From the NCBI GenBank assembly GCA_036927565.1, contig JAYESD010000001.1, forward strand, positions 280,499,560-280,563,559: 64,000 nt of DNA, in the 5' to 3' direction. Within the stretch, counting starts at the first letter, position 1. Every line of letters starts with the position of its first letter. Shown here one piece after another: positions 42,041-54,030 of this stretch. The notes beneath the pieces were generated by a model. That model ran no database searches and was not told the origin of the DNA. It saw only the letters and a program-made list of their open reading frames with translations. This DNA is from Tuctoria greenei (Eukaryota; Streptophyta; Magnoliopsida; Poales; Poaceae). Made by a program: the position numbers and the translations under genes.

Positions 42041-43010
42041 ATGAGTATCCGAGGCCTTCAATCCATCTTTGACAAGCTGTGCCTGACGCGCACAAAGCTC
42101 AACCCTGACAAGTGTGTCTTCGGGGTTTCTTCCGGAAAGCTTATTGGATACTTGGTGACCCACCGAGGAATTGAAGCAAATCTGGCCAAGAAAAAAGCCA
42201 TTGAAGTGATGCAACCTCCTGCCCATGTCAAGGACGTCCAGAAGCTTACTGGTTGTCTAGCTTTGCTCAACCGATTCATCTCAAGGCTGGTAGAGTGAGC
42301 GCTTTCCTTCTTCAAGCTATTTAGGAAGTCCGAACCATTCCATTGGTCTGAAGAAGTAGAAAAGGTGTTCCAAGAACTCAAGCAGCTCCTCACCACACTA
42401 CCAATCATGGTAGCTCCAAAACCTGGTGAGCCTCTTCTGCTTTACATCGATACAACTACGGAGGTTGTCAACATGGTCTTGGTTGCGGAAAGACCAGATA
42501 CATCTTCAACTCAGGAGCTCAGACCCCTCTCGGAGGGTCTGGAGCTACCTGAGGGCGAGTCTAGGTCCCAGCCCCTAGGCACGGATCCTAAAGGCAAGGT
42601 GCCTGTGGATCAACCTCTCTCATCCGAGAGAGTACTTGCTACTCATGAAGAAAACCCGGACCCCTCCAAGAGGGTCCGAGTTGATGAATAAGAAACTTCA
42701 AACCCCTCCAGAAGGATCCGAATTGTCCAGTGGCCAATATACTTCATAAGTGAAGTACTTCATGATGCCAAGACTAGATATATTGAGGTGCATAAGCTGC
42801 TCTATGTAGTTTTTATTGCCTCAAGGAAGCTAATTTATTACTTCCATGCCCACAAGATATCGGTGGTAGCATCTTATCCACTACGTGCTATTTTGCATAA
42901 TCCCAATTCAACAGGAAATATTGCCAAGTGGGCTGCAGAGTTGGTAGAATTCAATCTTGAATTGCTGCCTTGACATGCAATCAAGAGTCAGGCGCTGGCT
43001 GACTTTGTAG
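42041..43010 (+). pseudogene. Tat-A end of reverse transcriptase and first RNase H
   Basis: Begins at the reverse transcriptase thumb (LNPDKCVFGVSSGKLIGYLVTHRGIEAN). HWSEEVEKVFQELKQLL and RNase H LLLYIDTTTEVVNMVL follow. An insertion of about 70 residues, charged and Pro/Ser-rich, interrupts RNase H (about 42495-42710). After TAA 42689-42691 RNase H resumes with YFISEVLHDAKTRYIEVHKLLY. Later the NLELLP-stop-HAIKSQALADFVAEW block ends the domain. The first Asp of RNase H is read in YIDTTT. Confidence 0.78.
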
Positions 43011-43500
43011 CAGAATGGCCACCTTCTCCATCAAGTCTAGGGGGTCTCAGTGAACAGAAGCCGGAACCTAAGGTCCAAGTCTTCACTGAGCCTCACTAGA
43101 CTCTCTACTTTGATGGATCCATGCAGAAGCAGAAGGCCAGAGCTGTAATCCTTCTCCCCACTCTGACCGGGGAGAAGGTCAGTTACATGGTATGCCTCGA
43201 CTTCAAGGCGACCAACAACATGTTAGAATACGAAGCTCTCATCTTCGGACTCAATGTGGCGCTATCATTTTGTGTTTGGCAGCTGTTTGTGAAGGGAGAT
43301 TCATAGCTCATCATCAAACAAGTCAAAGGTAAATGTAGTTGCAATAACCCTCAACTTGTTGCATATTTGCTTGAAGTCTATAAGTTGTAGAAAGATTTCC
43401 AGGTCATGAACCTCTGCCATGTACATCGTCTGAACAACGCTGAGGCCGACGATCTCTCAATGGAAGTTTCAACCGGGGCTCAGGCACTTAACAAAGTTTT
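43011..43500 (+). pseudogene. Tat-A second RNase H-like domain
   Basis: A second RNase H fold follows the first: TLYFDGSMQKQKARAVILL (Asp) at about 43100-43155, NNMLEYEALIFGLNVAL (Glu) at about 43217-43265, and LFVKGDS (Asp) at about 43285-43305, followed by a TAG. HVHRLNNAEADDLS ends the domain. A dual RNase H is a known property of the Tat lineage. The three acidic residues are readable but several stops break the frame. Confidence 0.75.
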
Positions 43501-44060
43501 GTCTGGATATTACCAACACCTTTCGCTCAGTCTGCTAAACTAGTTGATGGGGGCGGGACCAACACCCTGAAGCTGGCGTTCCTGGTGGCACTGTTACCAT
43601 GGAGTCCACCAAAGATTTTAGGTGCTACAGGAAGCTCTGAGCAACCTAGCGCGCAAGATCCAGAAGCTCAAGTAAGTCCCGATGCTAGGATCTCGAAGGT
43701 CTGGGACTACTTGAAAGACAACATCCTTCCTCAAGATGGTGTGTCCGCTGAGTGGATTGTTAGATTGGCTAAAAGATACATGTTGGTAGAAGGAGATCTT
43801 TATCGACATGGTGCCAACGACATTCTAATGCGTTCAATTTCCAGAAGAGGGCTGCATAATTCTCGCAGAGATCCATAGAGGCGAGTGTCATAATCACACG
43901 TCATCCTGCACGCTGGTAGGTAAGGCCTTCCGGCATGGTTTTTACTAGCCTACAACACTCCAGGTTGCAGTCAGGCTGGTCAAGAAATGCGATGCGTGCC
44001 AGTTCCACACGAAGCAAATTCATACACCAGCGCAATCGCTACAAATGATTCCTCCCTCAT
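43501..44060 (+). pseudogene. Tat-A integrase N-terminal part
   Basis: 43585-43878 reads SKVWDYLKDNILPQD and VRLAKRYMLVEGDLYRHG, the region before the zinc domain. Across frames the zinc domain follows: EIHRGECHNH at about 43870 and KCDACQFHTKQIHTPAQSLQ at about 43985-44045. The reading is cut at 44060 by T4 within MIPPS and resumes at 54491 with WPFAVWGMD. Confidence 0.82.
44056..44060. repeat. Target-site duplication of T4 (left copy)
   Basis: CTCAT, identical to 54491-54495. Confidence 0.92.
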
Positions 44061-45844
44061 TGTGACGCCCAGTTCCGAAAAATGAACCAAGCTAACACAT
44101 ATGTGTGCCCAGGATGTTCATCACACATACACGAGTGCAATCACAAACGATATACAGATAATTTCCACAAAACAAAATTAATTAACCAAATTTTATTGCA
44201 CAAACCAGATTATCCTCGAATACAAGCTCTAATGAATATTTATGACAAGTTCAACTAATGCAGCAAAAATAAACTAATTAAGCAAACTAAACAGCTAGGC
44301 AACATAAGCAATAGGGTATAGCGCAGCTCCAATAACACCACAGGCAAAGCTGACGGTAGACACGGCCTAGAACTCCGCATTATCACCATTAAACTCCCAA
44401 TCTTGACCTGCAACTGTTGGGTGGGGGATTGCAAGAGTGAGTACATGTCGTACTCAGCAAGTGTGGAAAGTATGACATGTGGCTTATTCAAATGACGACA
44501 ATAATAATTGCAAAATGCTGAAAAGTACATTAAAACATTTGAAAAGCAATATATTATAATTATATGAATCCAACCCATCATAATCATAAGTAATATCATA
44601 ATACCAGTCCACAATTCACCATCCTCATCAATAATTCCAGATTTCACCATTTGCCAATAACCATATTCAATACCAGAAATAATCCATAACCATAATACCA
44701 ACCATAACCATCCCAAATACCATCCCAATACCGAGTACCCTATAAACATGGAAGTTGTCCAGGTGCTCATAACCGAGAGCACGGCTATCATGATAGTTTT
44801 ATTAGACTCTGCAGAGTTTGTACCTCTTTACCCACGTGTTTGTGATTTCATCACCCGTCGGCGACTAAAGAACCTCCCTTATGCCAATTACACTTCCTTT
44901 GGTGTATGGCCAAGAGATCACAAAATAGCCTTTACAATGGGATTACTAGCCTATTTAGACCCCACTGAGGTCTCACCGGTGGCGATGTCTCCCGCAGAGC
45001 ACATCTTCAACCAAGGGCCATTCGGATCCCAGGGTAGTCCCACCAATCATCAACAAACCCAATCCGACTACCCCTTCCCCGAGCATCCACAATGGTCCAA
45101 ACAGCACTAGCAAAGCCCTAATTAATCAGCTACGCCGCACCCATACTTGGCCTCATGGTGGCACTGTAGTCCTGGCTTATTCTCGCATGAACCGGTCCTT
45201 AGATCTAAAGCAAGCAAACCACCATAACATCCAACCCATCCACATACCAGGCTTGCTTAGATCACCCATTACCATATCATATTTAACCAGTTCACATTAA
45301 CCAAAATATCATTAATGCTTAATTAAGTATGTAGTGTTGTTTTCCCATCGCAATTAATTAAGCGAAGCAAAAAGGTAAAAAGCCCTTCCCGACTCTCTAC
45401 CATATATTACAGGCGACAAGGGTGGTTAAACAAATTTAGTAAACTTCCTATCATAGGATTCCCATCAATTTGACACAAGCATGCAATTTACAAACAAACA
45501 TTTATTTTAAAAACATGATCAATATGCTTCAAGGACACTTGCCTTGCTCTTGCTGTTGATTAAGATCAATTTCTTCAAACTCTTGGTGCTGTAGATCCTC
45601 CGCGGCACTTTTTAGCGTAAATCCGTCTAATCCGCACAATAAACATACAAGACAAGAAACACAATCAAAGATTGCACAAATATTACTCAATATGACATGA
45701 CGTGCATGATTAATGCAAATGCAAGGTAGAACTTGTTACTAGTTTGCTTTTAATGAACACTAACTAGTTCTAATAGCTTTTAACAAGTTTATAAAGGTTT
45801 GGATTTGATTAGATCGAATTTTAGAATTAATTCAACCAGAAAGA

Positions 45845-45880
45845 TCAGACTAGTCCGCTAGGGACCAAACAAGTCCGCCC
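45845..45880 (-). repeat. Palindrome cluster b, T4 3' LTR
   Basis: Two motif copies, one degenerate (CAAACAAGTCCG for CGGACAAGTCCG). The 5' LTR has the better copy at 53479-53513. Confidence 0.85.
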
Positions 45881-46232
45881 TCTGCGAGATCAGCGGATTA
45901 GGGTTTTCTAGATCGACGTAAATTTAGAGAGTAGGGGTTGAATTCACGTAAGGAAAAGAGAATAGAAGGTATACCAGGTGTTTAGAACTCCAATGAATCA
46001 AGAAACTTGGAGATAACACTTGGATCTTTATGATTTAGGGTTGGTGATGAACTTGGGGGTGAATTGGTGGTGAAGGACGAAACTCGGTGGAGATCTTGAT
46101 CCTCTTTCGTTTCCTGCTCTTCTTCTTCTTGCTTGGGATCTTCTCCTCCCTCCTTGGTGGTGGATCTCCACAAACTAGGGTTTGGGTGGGTGGAAAATTG
46201 GCAAATAGATGTCAAACCAAGCGGTGGAGTTG

Positions 46233-46240
46233 TTTATATA
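46233..46240 (-). promoter_or_regulatory. TATA box of T4 3' LTR
   Basis: TATATAAA on the minus strand between palindrome clusters a and b. Confidence 0.7.
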
Positions 46241-46404
46241 GAGGTGGAGGCTAGGGTTAGATGGATTTCGAGTTTAGGATGAGTAGAGGCCGGTTTAGAG
46301 TACCACATGGGCTCTAAAAGAGTTAGGCACGACGTCCCTAGGCCCACTTAATGTGAAACCCAAAAAACAAGTCATAAAACAAAAGATCAACTCGGAGTCG
46401 CGAA

Positions 46405-46715
46405 ATATCGGACAAGTCCGGAAAGGACTGGACTAGTCCGAAGTCATCCAGAGAGAAAATCGGACAAGTCCAACTTTAAACAGAGAGGAAAACGGACAAG
46501 TCCGCTGGAACACCGGACTAGTCCGAAAAAGTCCAAGGACTTAGCAATTTTTCAAGGGTTCATGGAATATCGGACTAGTCCGCACAAAATCGGACAAGTC
46601 CGAAAGTTTCCAGTTCCAAAAATCGGACTAGTCCGCAGCAAAAATGGATAAGTCCATTTTTATTCAGAGAGAAATCGGACTAGTCCTCAGCAAAAACGGT
46701 CTAGTCCGCACTTTC
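46405..46715 (-). repeat. Palindrome array a, T4 3' LTR
   Basis: About thirteen motif copies, TAG- and AAG-centred on the + strand, with spacers such as TCAGAGAGAAATCGG. It has one unit fewer than the same array in the 5' LTR. Confidence 0.9.
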
Positions 46716-46744
46716 CTGCATTTTAAGTGCGGTTTTGTTCCAAA

Positions 46745-47083
46745 TCAAATTTTAAACTTGTTCCTCTTGTTGTGGGTTAATGTTAAATGTGTATATGAGT
46801 GTATGCAAGGCATGATGTATGAAAATGAGGGTGTTACAAACCTACCCCCCTTAAAATGAATCTCGCCCTCGAGATTCGACGCGGAAGGGAAGAGAGAGGG
46901 AAATTCCTTCTTGAGATCATCCTCCAATTCCCACGTTGCTTCTTTTTCTGTGTGGTGCTTCCGTTGAACTTTACACCATCTAATAACCTTGTTCCTTGTG
47001 ACTCTCTCCTTGGTTTCCAAGATTTTGATCGGTTGTTCGGCATAAGTCAAATCTTCCTCTAGTTCCAATGCTTCCATTGGCAC
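46745..47083 (-). pseudogene. T4 chromodomain, frame running into the 3' LTR
   Basis: In frame with integrase after the TAA at 47087-47089. Reads AEQPIKILETKERVTRNKVI, then WCKVQRKHHTEKEATWELED, a chromodomain with the aromatic residues mostly kept. Two possible starts (ATG at 47083-47081 region, MPMEALE) follow the stop at once. The frame crosses the polypurine tract (FKGGRFV) and ends inside the LTR at 46745, as in T1. Confidence 0.8.
46839..46852 (-). other. T4 polypurine tract
   Basis: Minus strand reads AAGGGGGGTAGGTT against the LTR start. Confidence 0.87.
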
Positions 47084-47086
47084 TTG

Positions 47087-48300
47087 TTATTCCGGTACTC
47101 TCAAGCACTTCTTGAGCTGGGAAACATGAAAGACATCATGCACGTCTGAGAGATGAGCTGGCATCTCCAACTTATACGCTACTTCTCCTCTTTTGTCCAA
47201 AATCTTTAATGGTCCAATATAACGAGGTGTGAGCTTACCCCTTATGTTAAACCTCTTATGACCTCTCGTTGGTGACACCTTGAGGTAAACAAAATCTCCT
47301 ATTTCAAAGGCTAATTTCCTTCTCCTATTGTCCGCATAACCTTTTTGCCTTGATTGGGCAGCCCTCAAGTTTTCACGAATTATTTGGACTTGCTTTTCGG
47401 CTTCTTGCAACACATCCGGACCAAATACTTGAGTTTCTCCTGCCTCATTCCAGAATAAAGGTGTCCTACACTTCCTCCCATAAAGCGCTTCATACGGTGA
47501 CATCTTCAAACTTGCTTGGTAACTATTGTTGTATGAAAATTCCGCGTATGGCAAGCTTTTGTCCCAACTTTTCCCATGCTTTAAGGCACAAGCTCTTAAC
47601 ATGTCCTCCAAAATCTGATTGGTCCTCTCGGTCTGTCCATCCGTTTGAGGATTATATGCTGAACTAAAATTCAACCTCGTTCCCAATGCTTCATGCAATT
47701 TTTGCCAAAACCTGGAAGTAAATTGAGAACCTCTATCCGAGACTATCTTCTTAGGGACTCCATGTCGACACACAATATGCTCCATGTATATTTCGACCAA
47801 TTGTGCAGCTGTATATTTGGTCTTCACAGGGACAAAATGAGCTTACTTGGTTAAGCGATCCACAATTACCCAAATTGAGTCATACCCGGACTGAGTACGT
47901 GGTAACCCAACTACAAAGTCCATTCCAATTTCTTCCCACTTCCATTCCGGAATCTTCAATGGTTGCAATAATCCAGCTGGCCTTTGATGTTCCACCTTGA
48001 CTCGTTGACACACATCACACAATGCTACATATTCAGCTATGTCCTTCTTCATGCTATCCCACCAATAGCAAGCCTTCAAGTCTTTGTACATCTTTGTACA
48101 ATCGGGGTGAATCGAGTAAGGCGAGTCATGTGCCTCCTTTAATATTGTCTCCCGAATATGCTCTACATTAGGCACAACAATCCTCTTTCCAAGCCATAAG
48201 GTACCATGTTCGTCTTCATCAAATCTGAATTCTCTCCCTTCTTCGGTCCTTTCCTTGATTTTCTTGATCTCCCCATCTGTGGTTTGTGCCTCTCGAATTT
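47087..48300 (-). pseudogene. T4 integrase
   Basis: Reads the zinc domain (HDSPYSIHPDC at about 48125, CDVCQRVKVEH at about 48010), MDFVVGLP (first Asp, about 47925), VSDRGSQFTSRFW (second Asp, about 47735), YNPQTDGQTERTNQILE (Glu, about 47640) and the C-terminal GPLKILDKRGEVAYKLEMP. A TAA at 47843-47845 replaces Ser of LTKSAHF. The rest is open to TAA 47087-47089 after LKKCLRVPE, the stop shared with T1. Confidence 0.92.
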
Positions 48301-48906
48301 CTTGCTACAAGGTTGGGTTTAATTCCATCATCTCCATCTCATTTACAAACTCGAGGTTCAACCTTTCAAACTCCTTGCATAACTCGGATGGTAAATCTCG
48401 AACTGTGAGTCGATGACTTACCCCCTTTCTACTCAAAGCATTGGACACTACATTAGCTTTTCCCGGACGATAGTTGATCCCCAAATCATAATCTTTGATG
48501 AGCTCCAACCATCTTCGTTGCCTCAAGTTCAGATCCGTTTGTGTGAAAATATACTTCAAACTCTTATGATCCGTATAAATTTCACACCTATGTCCAAGAA
48601 TATAGTGTCTCCAAATCTTCAATGCGTGTACCACGGCCGCGAGTTCCAAATCGTGCGTGGGCTAATTCTGCTCATGTTTCTTTAATTGTCTTGATGCGTA
48701 GGCGACCACTTGACCTTCTTGCATCAATACACATCCAAGTCCTTGTCTCGATGCATCACAATAAATATCAAAATTCTTGCTCACATCCGGCAGTACTAAA
48801 ACTGGGGCTGTTATCAACCTCTTCTTCAACTCCTCAAAACTTTCTTGACAATCTTGAGTCCATTGGAATGCCTTTCCCTTCATTAGCAACTCCGTCATAG
48901 GCTTGG
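48301..48906 (-). pseudogene. T4 RNase H
   Basis: Reads [64 protein letters not shown] and [14 protein letters not shown]. All catalytic residues are readable. A TAG at 48662-48664 replaces Tyr of QNYPTHD, and a TAG at about 48305-48307 replaces Glu. A single-base deletion at about 48912 shifts it out of frame from reverse transcriptase. Confidence 0.9.
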
Positions 48907-49720
48907 CTATCTTGGAAAGTCCTTGATGAATCTACAGTAATATCCAGCCATCCCAAGAAAACTCCTTATTTCCTTGACATTTTGCGGCGGTTCCCACTTC
49001 AACACGTCTCTCACTTTTCCGGGGTCAACCGATACTCCTCCTCCTGAAATTATATGGCCCAAAAACGACACCTCTCTCAACCAAAACTGACACTTGTTGA
49101 ACTTGGCATACAATCGATGCTCCCTCAATTTCTGCAACGTAAGCCTCAAGTGTTCCTCATGTTCTTTCTCATCCTTCGAGTAGATCATAATATCATCAAT
49201 AAACACCACAACGAATCTATCCAAGTACTCCATGAAGACCTTATTCATGAGGTACATAAAGTAGGCAGGTGCATTTGTCAATCCAAAAGACATCATGGTG
49301 TACTCATAAGATCCATACCGTGTCCTAAAAGCTGTCTTGGGTATGTCCGATAGTCTAATCTTCATTTGAAAGTATCCCGACCTCAAATCAATCTTAGAGA
49401 AGACACAAGCACCCTTCATCTGATCAAACAAGTCTTCTCTGTGTGGCAAGGTGTACTTGTCCTTGATTGTTACCTCGTTGAGAGCTCGGTAATCCACGCA
49501 CATCCTTTGGGATCCATCCTTCTTGTCCACAAATAGAACGGGTGCTCCCCAAGGTGAAGAGCTAGGGCGAATAAAACCCTTCTCTAATTGCTCTTGAATT
49601 TGCTTCTTGAGCTCCGCTAATTCCAAAGGAGGCATCCTATATGGCCTCTTAGCTATAGGTGCAGTTCCAGGTATTAAATCAATAACAAACTCAATGTCTC
49701 GATCAGGTGGCATACCTGGC
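48907..49720 (-). pseudogene. T4 reverse transcriptase
   Basis: Part of a 562-codon open stretch that also holds the zinc knuckle and protease (to 50595). Motifs: [84 protein letters not shown] at about 49210-49180 with both Asp present, then SFLGHIIS and [10 protein letters not shown]. It ends at 48907 because one T is missing. Confidence 0.94.
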
Positions 49721-50220
49721 AACTTGTTCGGAAAAACATCCAAAAATTTACACACCACCGGAATCTCCTCAATTGCGGCATCGTCCATATGATTCAGCTT
49801 CAATTGCTTTGGTGCGGTTTGAGATGCTTCAAATTCTACGGTGATCCCTTCTTTATTGGTCAGCTTCACCATCTTCGTGGCACACTCAACAACTCCATTG
49901 TGCTTCCTCAACCAGTCCATACCAAGTATAATGTCCAACCCTTGAGAATCCAAAACTATGAGGTTGGCAGAGAAGTCTACCCCCCTTATTCTAAGGCTTA
50001 CTTTTGGACATACTATATTTGTCCTCATCTCTCCTCCAGGAAACTTAACCAATAGAGTAAACTTCATATGAGAGATAGGCAAACTATACTTGGCAACATA
50101 CTTCGATGCAATGAATGAATGCAATGCTCCAGAATCAAATAACAAAGTCGCAGGGTTGGAGTTGGCGAGAAACATACCAATGACCACGTCATCCGCGTGT
50201 TGAGCATCCTCCGTAGAGAC
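49721..50220 (-). pseudogene. T4 aspartic protease
   Basis: In frame with reverse transcriptase. The active-site motif [16 protein letters not shown] is at about 50142-50095 (Asp-Ser-Gly intact; the following Ser of the usual GASHSF is Leu). The C-terminal [11 protein letters not shown] is at about 49932-49900. [11 protein letters not shown] at about 49715 begins the link to reverse transcriptase. Confidence 0.9.
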
Positions 50221-51399
50221 ATGGTTCACGTTGCCACGAGCAAAATTTTGCTGTCCACGGTTCCCTTGTGGCTGTCCTCCATTGGGTCTTGGGTTTTGCC
50301 TCGGCGCATTGCTTTCTTGACCAAGGCCTGACCTAGGACATTGATGCGCAAAGTGTCCAGCTTCTCCACAAGTATAACAGTTCTTAACTCCACCAGAATT
50401 ATTGGGACGTGCTTGGTTTTGAACATTGGCACCAGAAAAATTAGCACGAGGTGCATAAGGCATTGGAGGCCTAGATGCTTGCATAACAGGGCGTTGCTGC
50501 ACAAACTGAGTTGGGCGCGGTGCATAACCAGGGCGCTGAGCAGGCTCAGAAGAACTGAAGTAAGGCGCATTGGGCGACACAAAGCGAGGGCGCACATTAC
50601 TTCCTTGTTGCTGTCCTTGATATGGCGCCTTCCTCTTGTTGTCTTATTCCATCTCACGAATCTTGTTCTCAACCACAATTGCTTTGTCCACAAGCTTCTG
50701 AAAATTGACATAATCACAGTTGAGCAATTGCACTTGGATCTCATTGTTCAAGCCCCTCATGAACAAGTATTGTTTCAGGCTGTACCGACTAACATCCTCA
50801 GGCGCATACCTTGAGAGTTGAGTGAATTTATTGAGATATTCACTCACACTTGATCTTCCTTGCCTCAAATTCTCAAATTCTTGCCTCTTCAAGAGCATAA
50901 CACCTTCCGGCACATAATGAGAACGAAAACTCTCCTTGAATTCGGCCCAAGTAATTCTCTCTTGGTTCTCATGAGCATTGAAATAAGAATCCCACCAATC
51001 CGCAGCTGCTCCAACTAGTTGATGAGAAGCAAACAAGACCTTCTCCCGGTCACTGCATTGGACAATGGCTAGCTTCTTCTCCACGAACTTGAGCCAATCA
51101 TCCGCATCCATAGGGTCAGTGGCTTGAGCAAAGGTTGGCGGACTAGTCCTCATAAACTCTCCCAATCGGTTATGAGGAGGCGGGGGTGGCGGTGGAGGCA
51201 TGTGGGGCTGGTTGTTGATGTTGCCAGCCTGCAGCTGTCCCATAGTCTGTATCATGGTCTGCATGAGCTGGTTTTGCATAGCCAATAGCTGCTCAATGTT
51301 GATAGCTCCCTGAGTAGATCCTTGTCCAATGTTGTTCTGGGACACTCCATTGTTCTCCTCCTCGTCATTGCCATCCCTCTGGTTGTGAGTCCTCACCAT
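50221..51399 (-). pseudogene. T4 gag
   Basis: ATG 51399-51397 (MVRTHNQRDGN). The capsid domain has RTSPPTFAQATDPMDADDWL at about 51150, AADWWDSYF at about 51005 and WAEFKESFRSHYVPEGVM. It is open to TAA 50644-50646 (NKIREME-stop-DNKRK); the same frame then continues with a Pro/Gln-rich stretch and the knuckle [14 protein letters not shown] at about 50382-50340. The single stop separates capsid from knuckle and pol. Confidence 0.9.
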
Positions 51400-51652
51400 C
51401 TGAAGAAAAGCAATAGGTAAGAATTAGAGAACGTCCCCAACTATATGCATCAAGGGATATGAAGCTAACCAACTAGCTACACTAGCCTAGGTGGACATGG
51501 CAATGCTAGAGCATCCCAAAATCCTCTATTAAGCACACAAGCAAGCAATATATATAGCAAACAGCACCCCAAGCAAAACTCATCGATTCCTGAGTGCTCC
51601 TATGTGCTCTAAAGTGTCCATTCTATCTAGGCTGCATCCTACGGTCAACCTG

Positions 51653-51667
51653 TGGCTCTGATACCAA
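51653..51667 (-). other. T4 primer-binding site (initiator tRNA-Met)
   Basis: Minus strand reads TGGTATCAGAGCCAC a few bases after the 5' LTR end. Confidence 0.92.
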
Positions 51668-53478
51668 TCTGTGACGCCCGATTCCGAAAAATGAACCAAG
51701 CTAACGCATATGTGTGCCCAGGATGTTCATCACACATACACGAGTGCAATCACAAACGATATACAGATAATTTCCACAGAACAAAATTAATTAACTAAAT
51801 TTTATTACTCAAACCAGATTATCCTCGAATACAACCTCTAATGAATATATATGACAAGTTCAACTAATGTAGTGGAAATAAACTAATTAAGCAAACTAAC
51901 CAGCTAGGCAGCATAAGCAATAGGGTATAGCGCAGCTCCAATAACACCACAGGTAAAGCTGACGGTAGACACGGCCTAGAACTCCGCATTATCACCATTA
52001 AACTCCCAATCTTGACCTGCAACTGTTGGGTGGGGGATTGCAAGAGTGAGTACATGTCGTACTTAGCAAGTGTGGAAAGTATGACATGTGGCTTATTCAA
52101 ATGACGATAATAATAATGGCAAAGTGCTGAAAAGTACATTAAAACATTTGAAAAGCAATATATTATAATTATATGAATCAAACCCATCATAATCATAAGT
52201 AATATCATAATACCAGTCCACAATTCACCATCCTCATCAATAATTCCAGATTTCACCATTTGCCAATAACCATATTCAATACCAGAAATAATCCATAACC
52301 ATAATACCAACCATAACCATCCCAAATACCATCCCAATACAGAGTACCCTCTAATCATGGAAGTTGTCCAGGTGCTCATAACCGGGAGCACGGCTATCAT
52401 TATAGTTTTATTAGACTCTGCAGAGTTTGTACTTCTTTACCCACGTGTTTGTGATTTCATCACCCGTCAGCGACTAAAGAACCTCCCTTATGCCAATTAC
52501 ACTTCCTTTGGTGTATGGTCAAGAGATCACAAAATAGCCTTTACAAAGGGATTACTAGCCTATTTAGACCCCACTGAGGTTTCACCGGTGGTGATGTCTC
52601 CCGCAGAGCACATCTTCAACCAAGGGCCCCCTCTTGAGCCATTTGGATCCCAGGGTAGTCCCACCAATCATCAACAAACCCAATCTGACTACCCCTTGCC
52701 CGAGCATCCACAATGGTCCAAACAGCACTAGCAAAGCCCTAATTAATCAGCTACGCCGCACCCATACTTGGCCTCGTGGTGGCACTGTAGTCCTGGCTTA
52801 TTCTCGCATGAACCGGTCCTTAGATCTAAAGCAAGCAAACCACCATAATACCCAACCCATCCACATACCAGGCTTGCTTAGATCACCTATTACCATATCA
52901 TATTTAACAAGTTCACATTAACCAAAATATCATTAATGCTTAATTAAGTATGTAGTGTTGTTTTCCCATCCCAATTAATTAAGCAAAGCAAAAAGGTAAA
53001 AATCCCTTCCCGACTCTCTACCATATATTCCAGGTGACAAGGGTGGTTAAACAAATCTAGTAAACTTCCTATCATAGGATTCCCATCAATTTGACACAAG
53101 CATGCAATTTACAAACAAACATTTATTTTAAAAACAGGATCAATATGCTTCAAGGACACTTGCCTTGCTCTTGCTGTTGATTAAGATCAATTTCTTCAAA
53201 CTCTTGGTGCTGTAGATCCTCCGCGGCACTTTCTAGCGCAAATCCGTCTAATCCGCACAATAAACATACAAGACAAGAAACACAATCAAAGATTGCACAA
53301 ATATTACTCAATATGACATGACATGCATGATTAATGCAAATGCAAGGTAGAACTTGTTACTAGATTGCTTTTAATGAACACTAACTAGTTCTAATAGCTT
53401 TTAACAAGTTTATACAGGTTTGGATTCGATTAGATCGAATTTTAGAATTAATTCAACACAATTTAACCAGAAAGATTA

Positions 53479-53513
53479 GACTAGTCCGCTAGGGACCGGA
53501 CAAGTCCGCCCTC
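53479..53513 (-). repeat. Palindrome cluster b, T4 5' LTR
   Basis: One TAG-centred and one AAG-centred copy on the + strand. Confidence 0.86.
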
Positions 53514-53863
53514 TGCGAGATCAGCGGGTTAGGGTTTTCTAGATCGACGTAAATTCAGAGATTAGGGGTTGAATTCACGTAAGGAAAAGAGAATAGAAGG
53601 TATACCAGGTGTTTAGAACTCCAATGAATCAAGAAACTTGGAGATAACACTTGGATCTTGATGATCTAGGGTTGGTGATGAACTTGGGGGTGAATTGGTG
53701 GTGAAGGACGAAACTCGGTGGAGATCTTGATCCTATTTCGTTTCCTGCTCTTCTTCTTCTTGCTTGGGATCTTCTCCTCCCTCCTTAGTGGTGGCTCTCC
53801 ACGAACTAGGGTTTGGGTGGGTGGAAAAGTGGCAAATAGATGTCAAACCAAGCGGTGGAGTTG

Positions 53864-53871
53864 TTTATATA
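53864..53871 (-). promoter_or_regulatory. TATA box of T4 5' LTR
   Basis: TATATAAA on the minus strand. The start site is expected about 30 nt downstream, toward lower coordinates. Confidence 0.75.
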
Positions 53872-54030
53872 GAGGTGGAGGCTAGGGTTAGATGGATTTC
53901 GTGTTTGGGATGAGTAGAGGCCGGTTTAGAGTCCCACATGGGCTCTAAAAGAGTTAGGCACAACGTCCCTAGGCCCACTTAACGTGAAACCCAAGAAACA
54001 AGTCGTAAAACAAAAGATCAACTCGGAGTC

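Larger units (their letters stand above)
44061..46838 (-). repeat. T4 3' LTR (2778 bp)
   Basis: On the + strand TGTGACGCCC to GGGTGTTACA. Highly similar to 51670-54490. Differences by eye include a lost palindrome unit (about 46470), a 14-bp loss near 45020 and scattered substitutions. A 178-codon frame at 44255-44791 is present in both T4 LTRs but not in T1. Confidence 0.95.

Noticed and set aside
44255..44791. 178-codon frame on the minus strand in the T4 3' LTR, also present at 51864-52400
   Set aside because: Its presence in both LTRs only reflects that they are copies of one sequence. The homologous part of the T1 LTR (about 5580-6130) does not keep the frame. No motif recognised.
44748..45110. 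+ strand frame in the T4 3' LTR, repeated at 52357-52731
   Set aside because: Present only because LTRs are duplicated; interrupted and different in T1; overlaps the minus-strand LTR.
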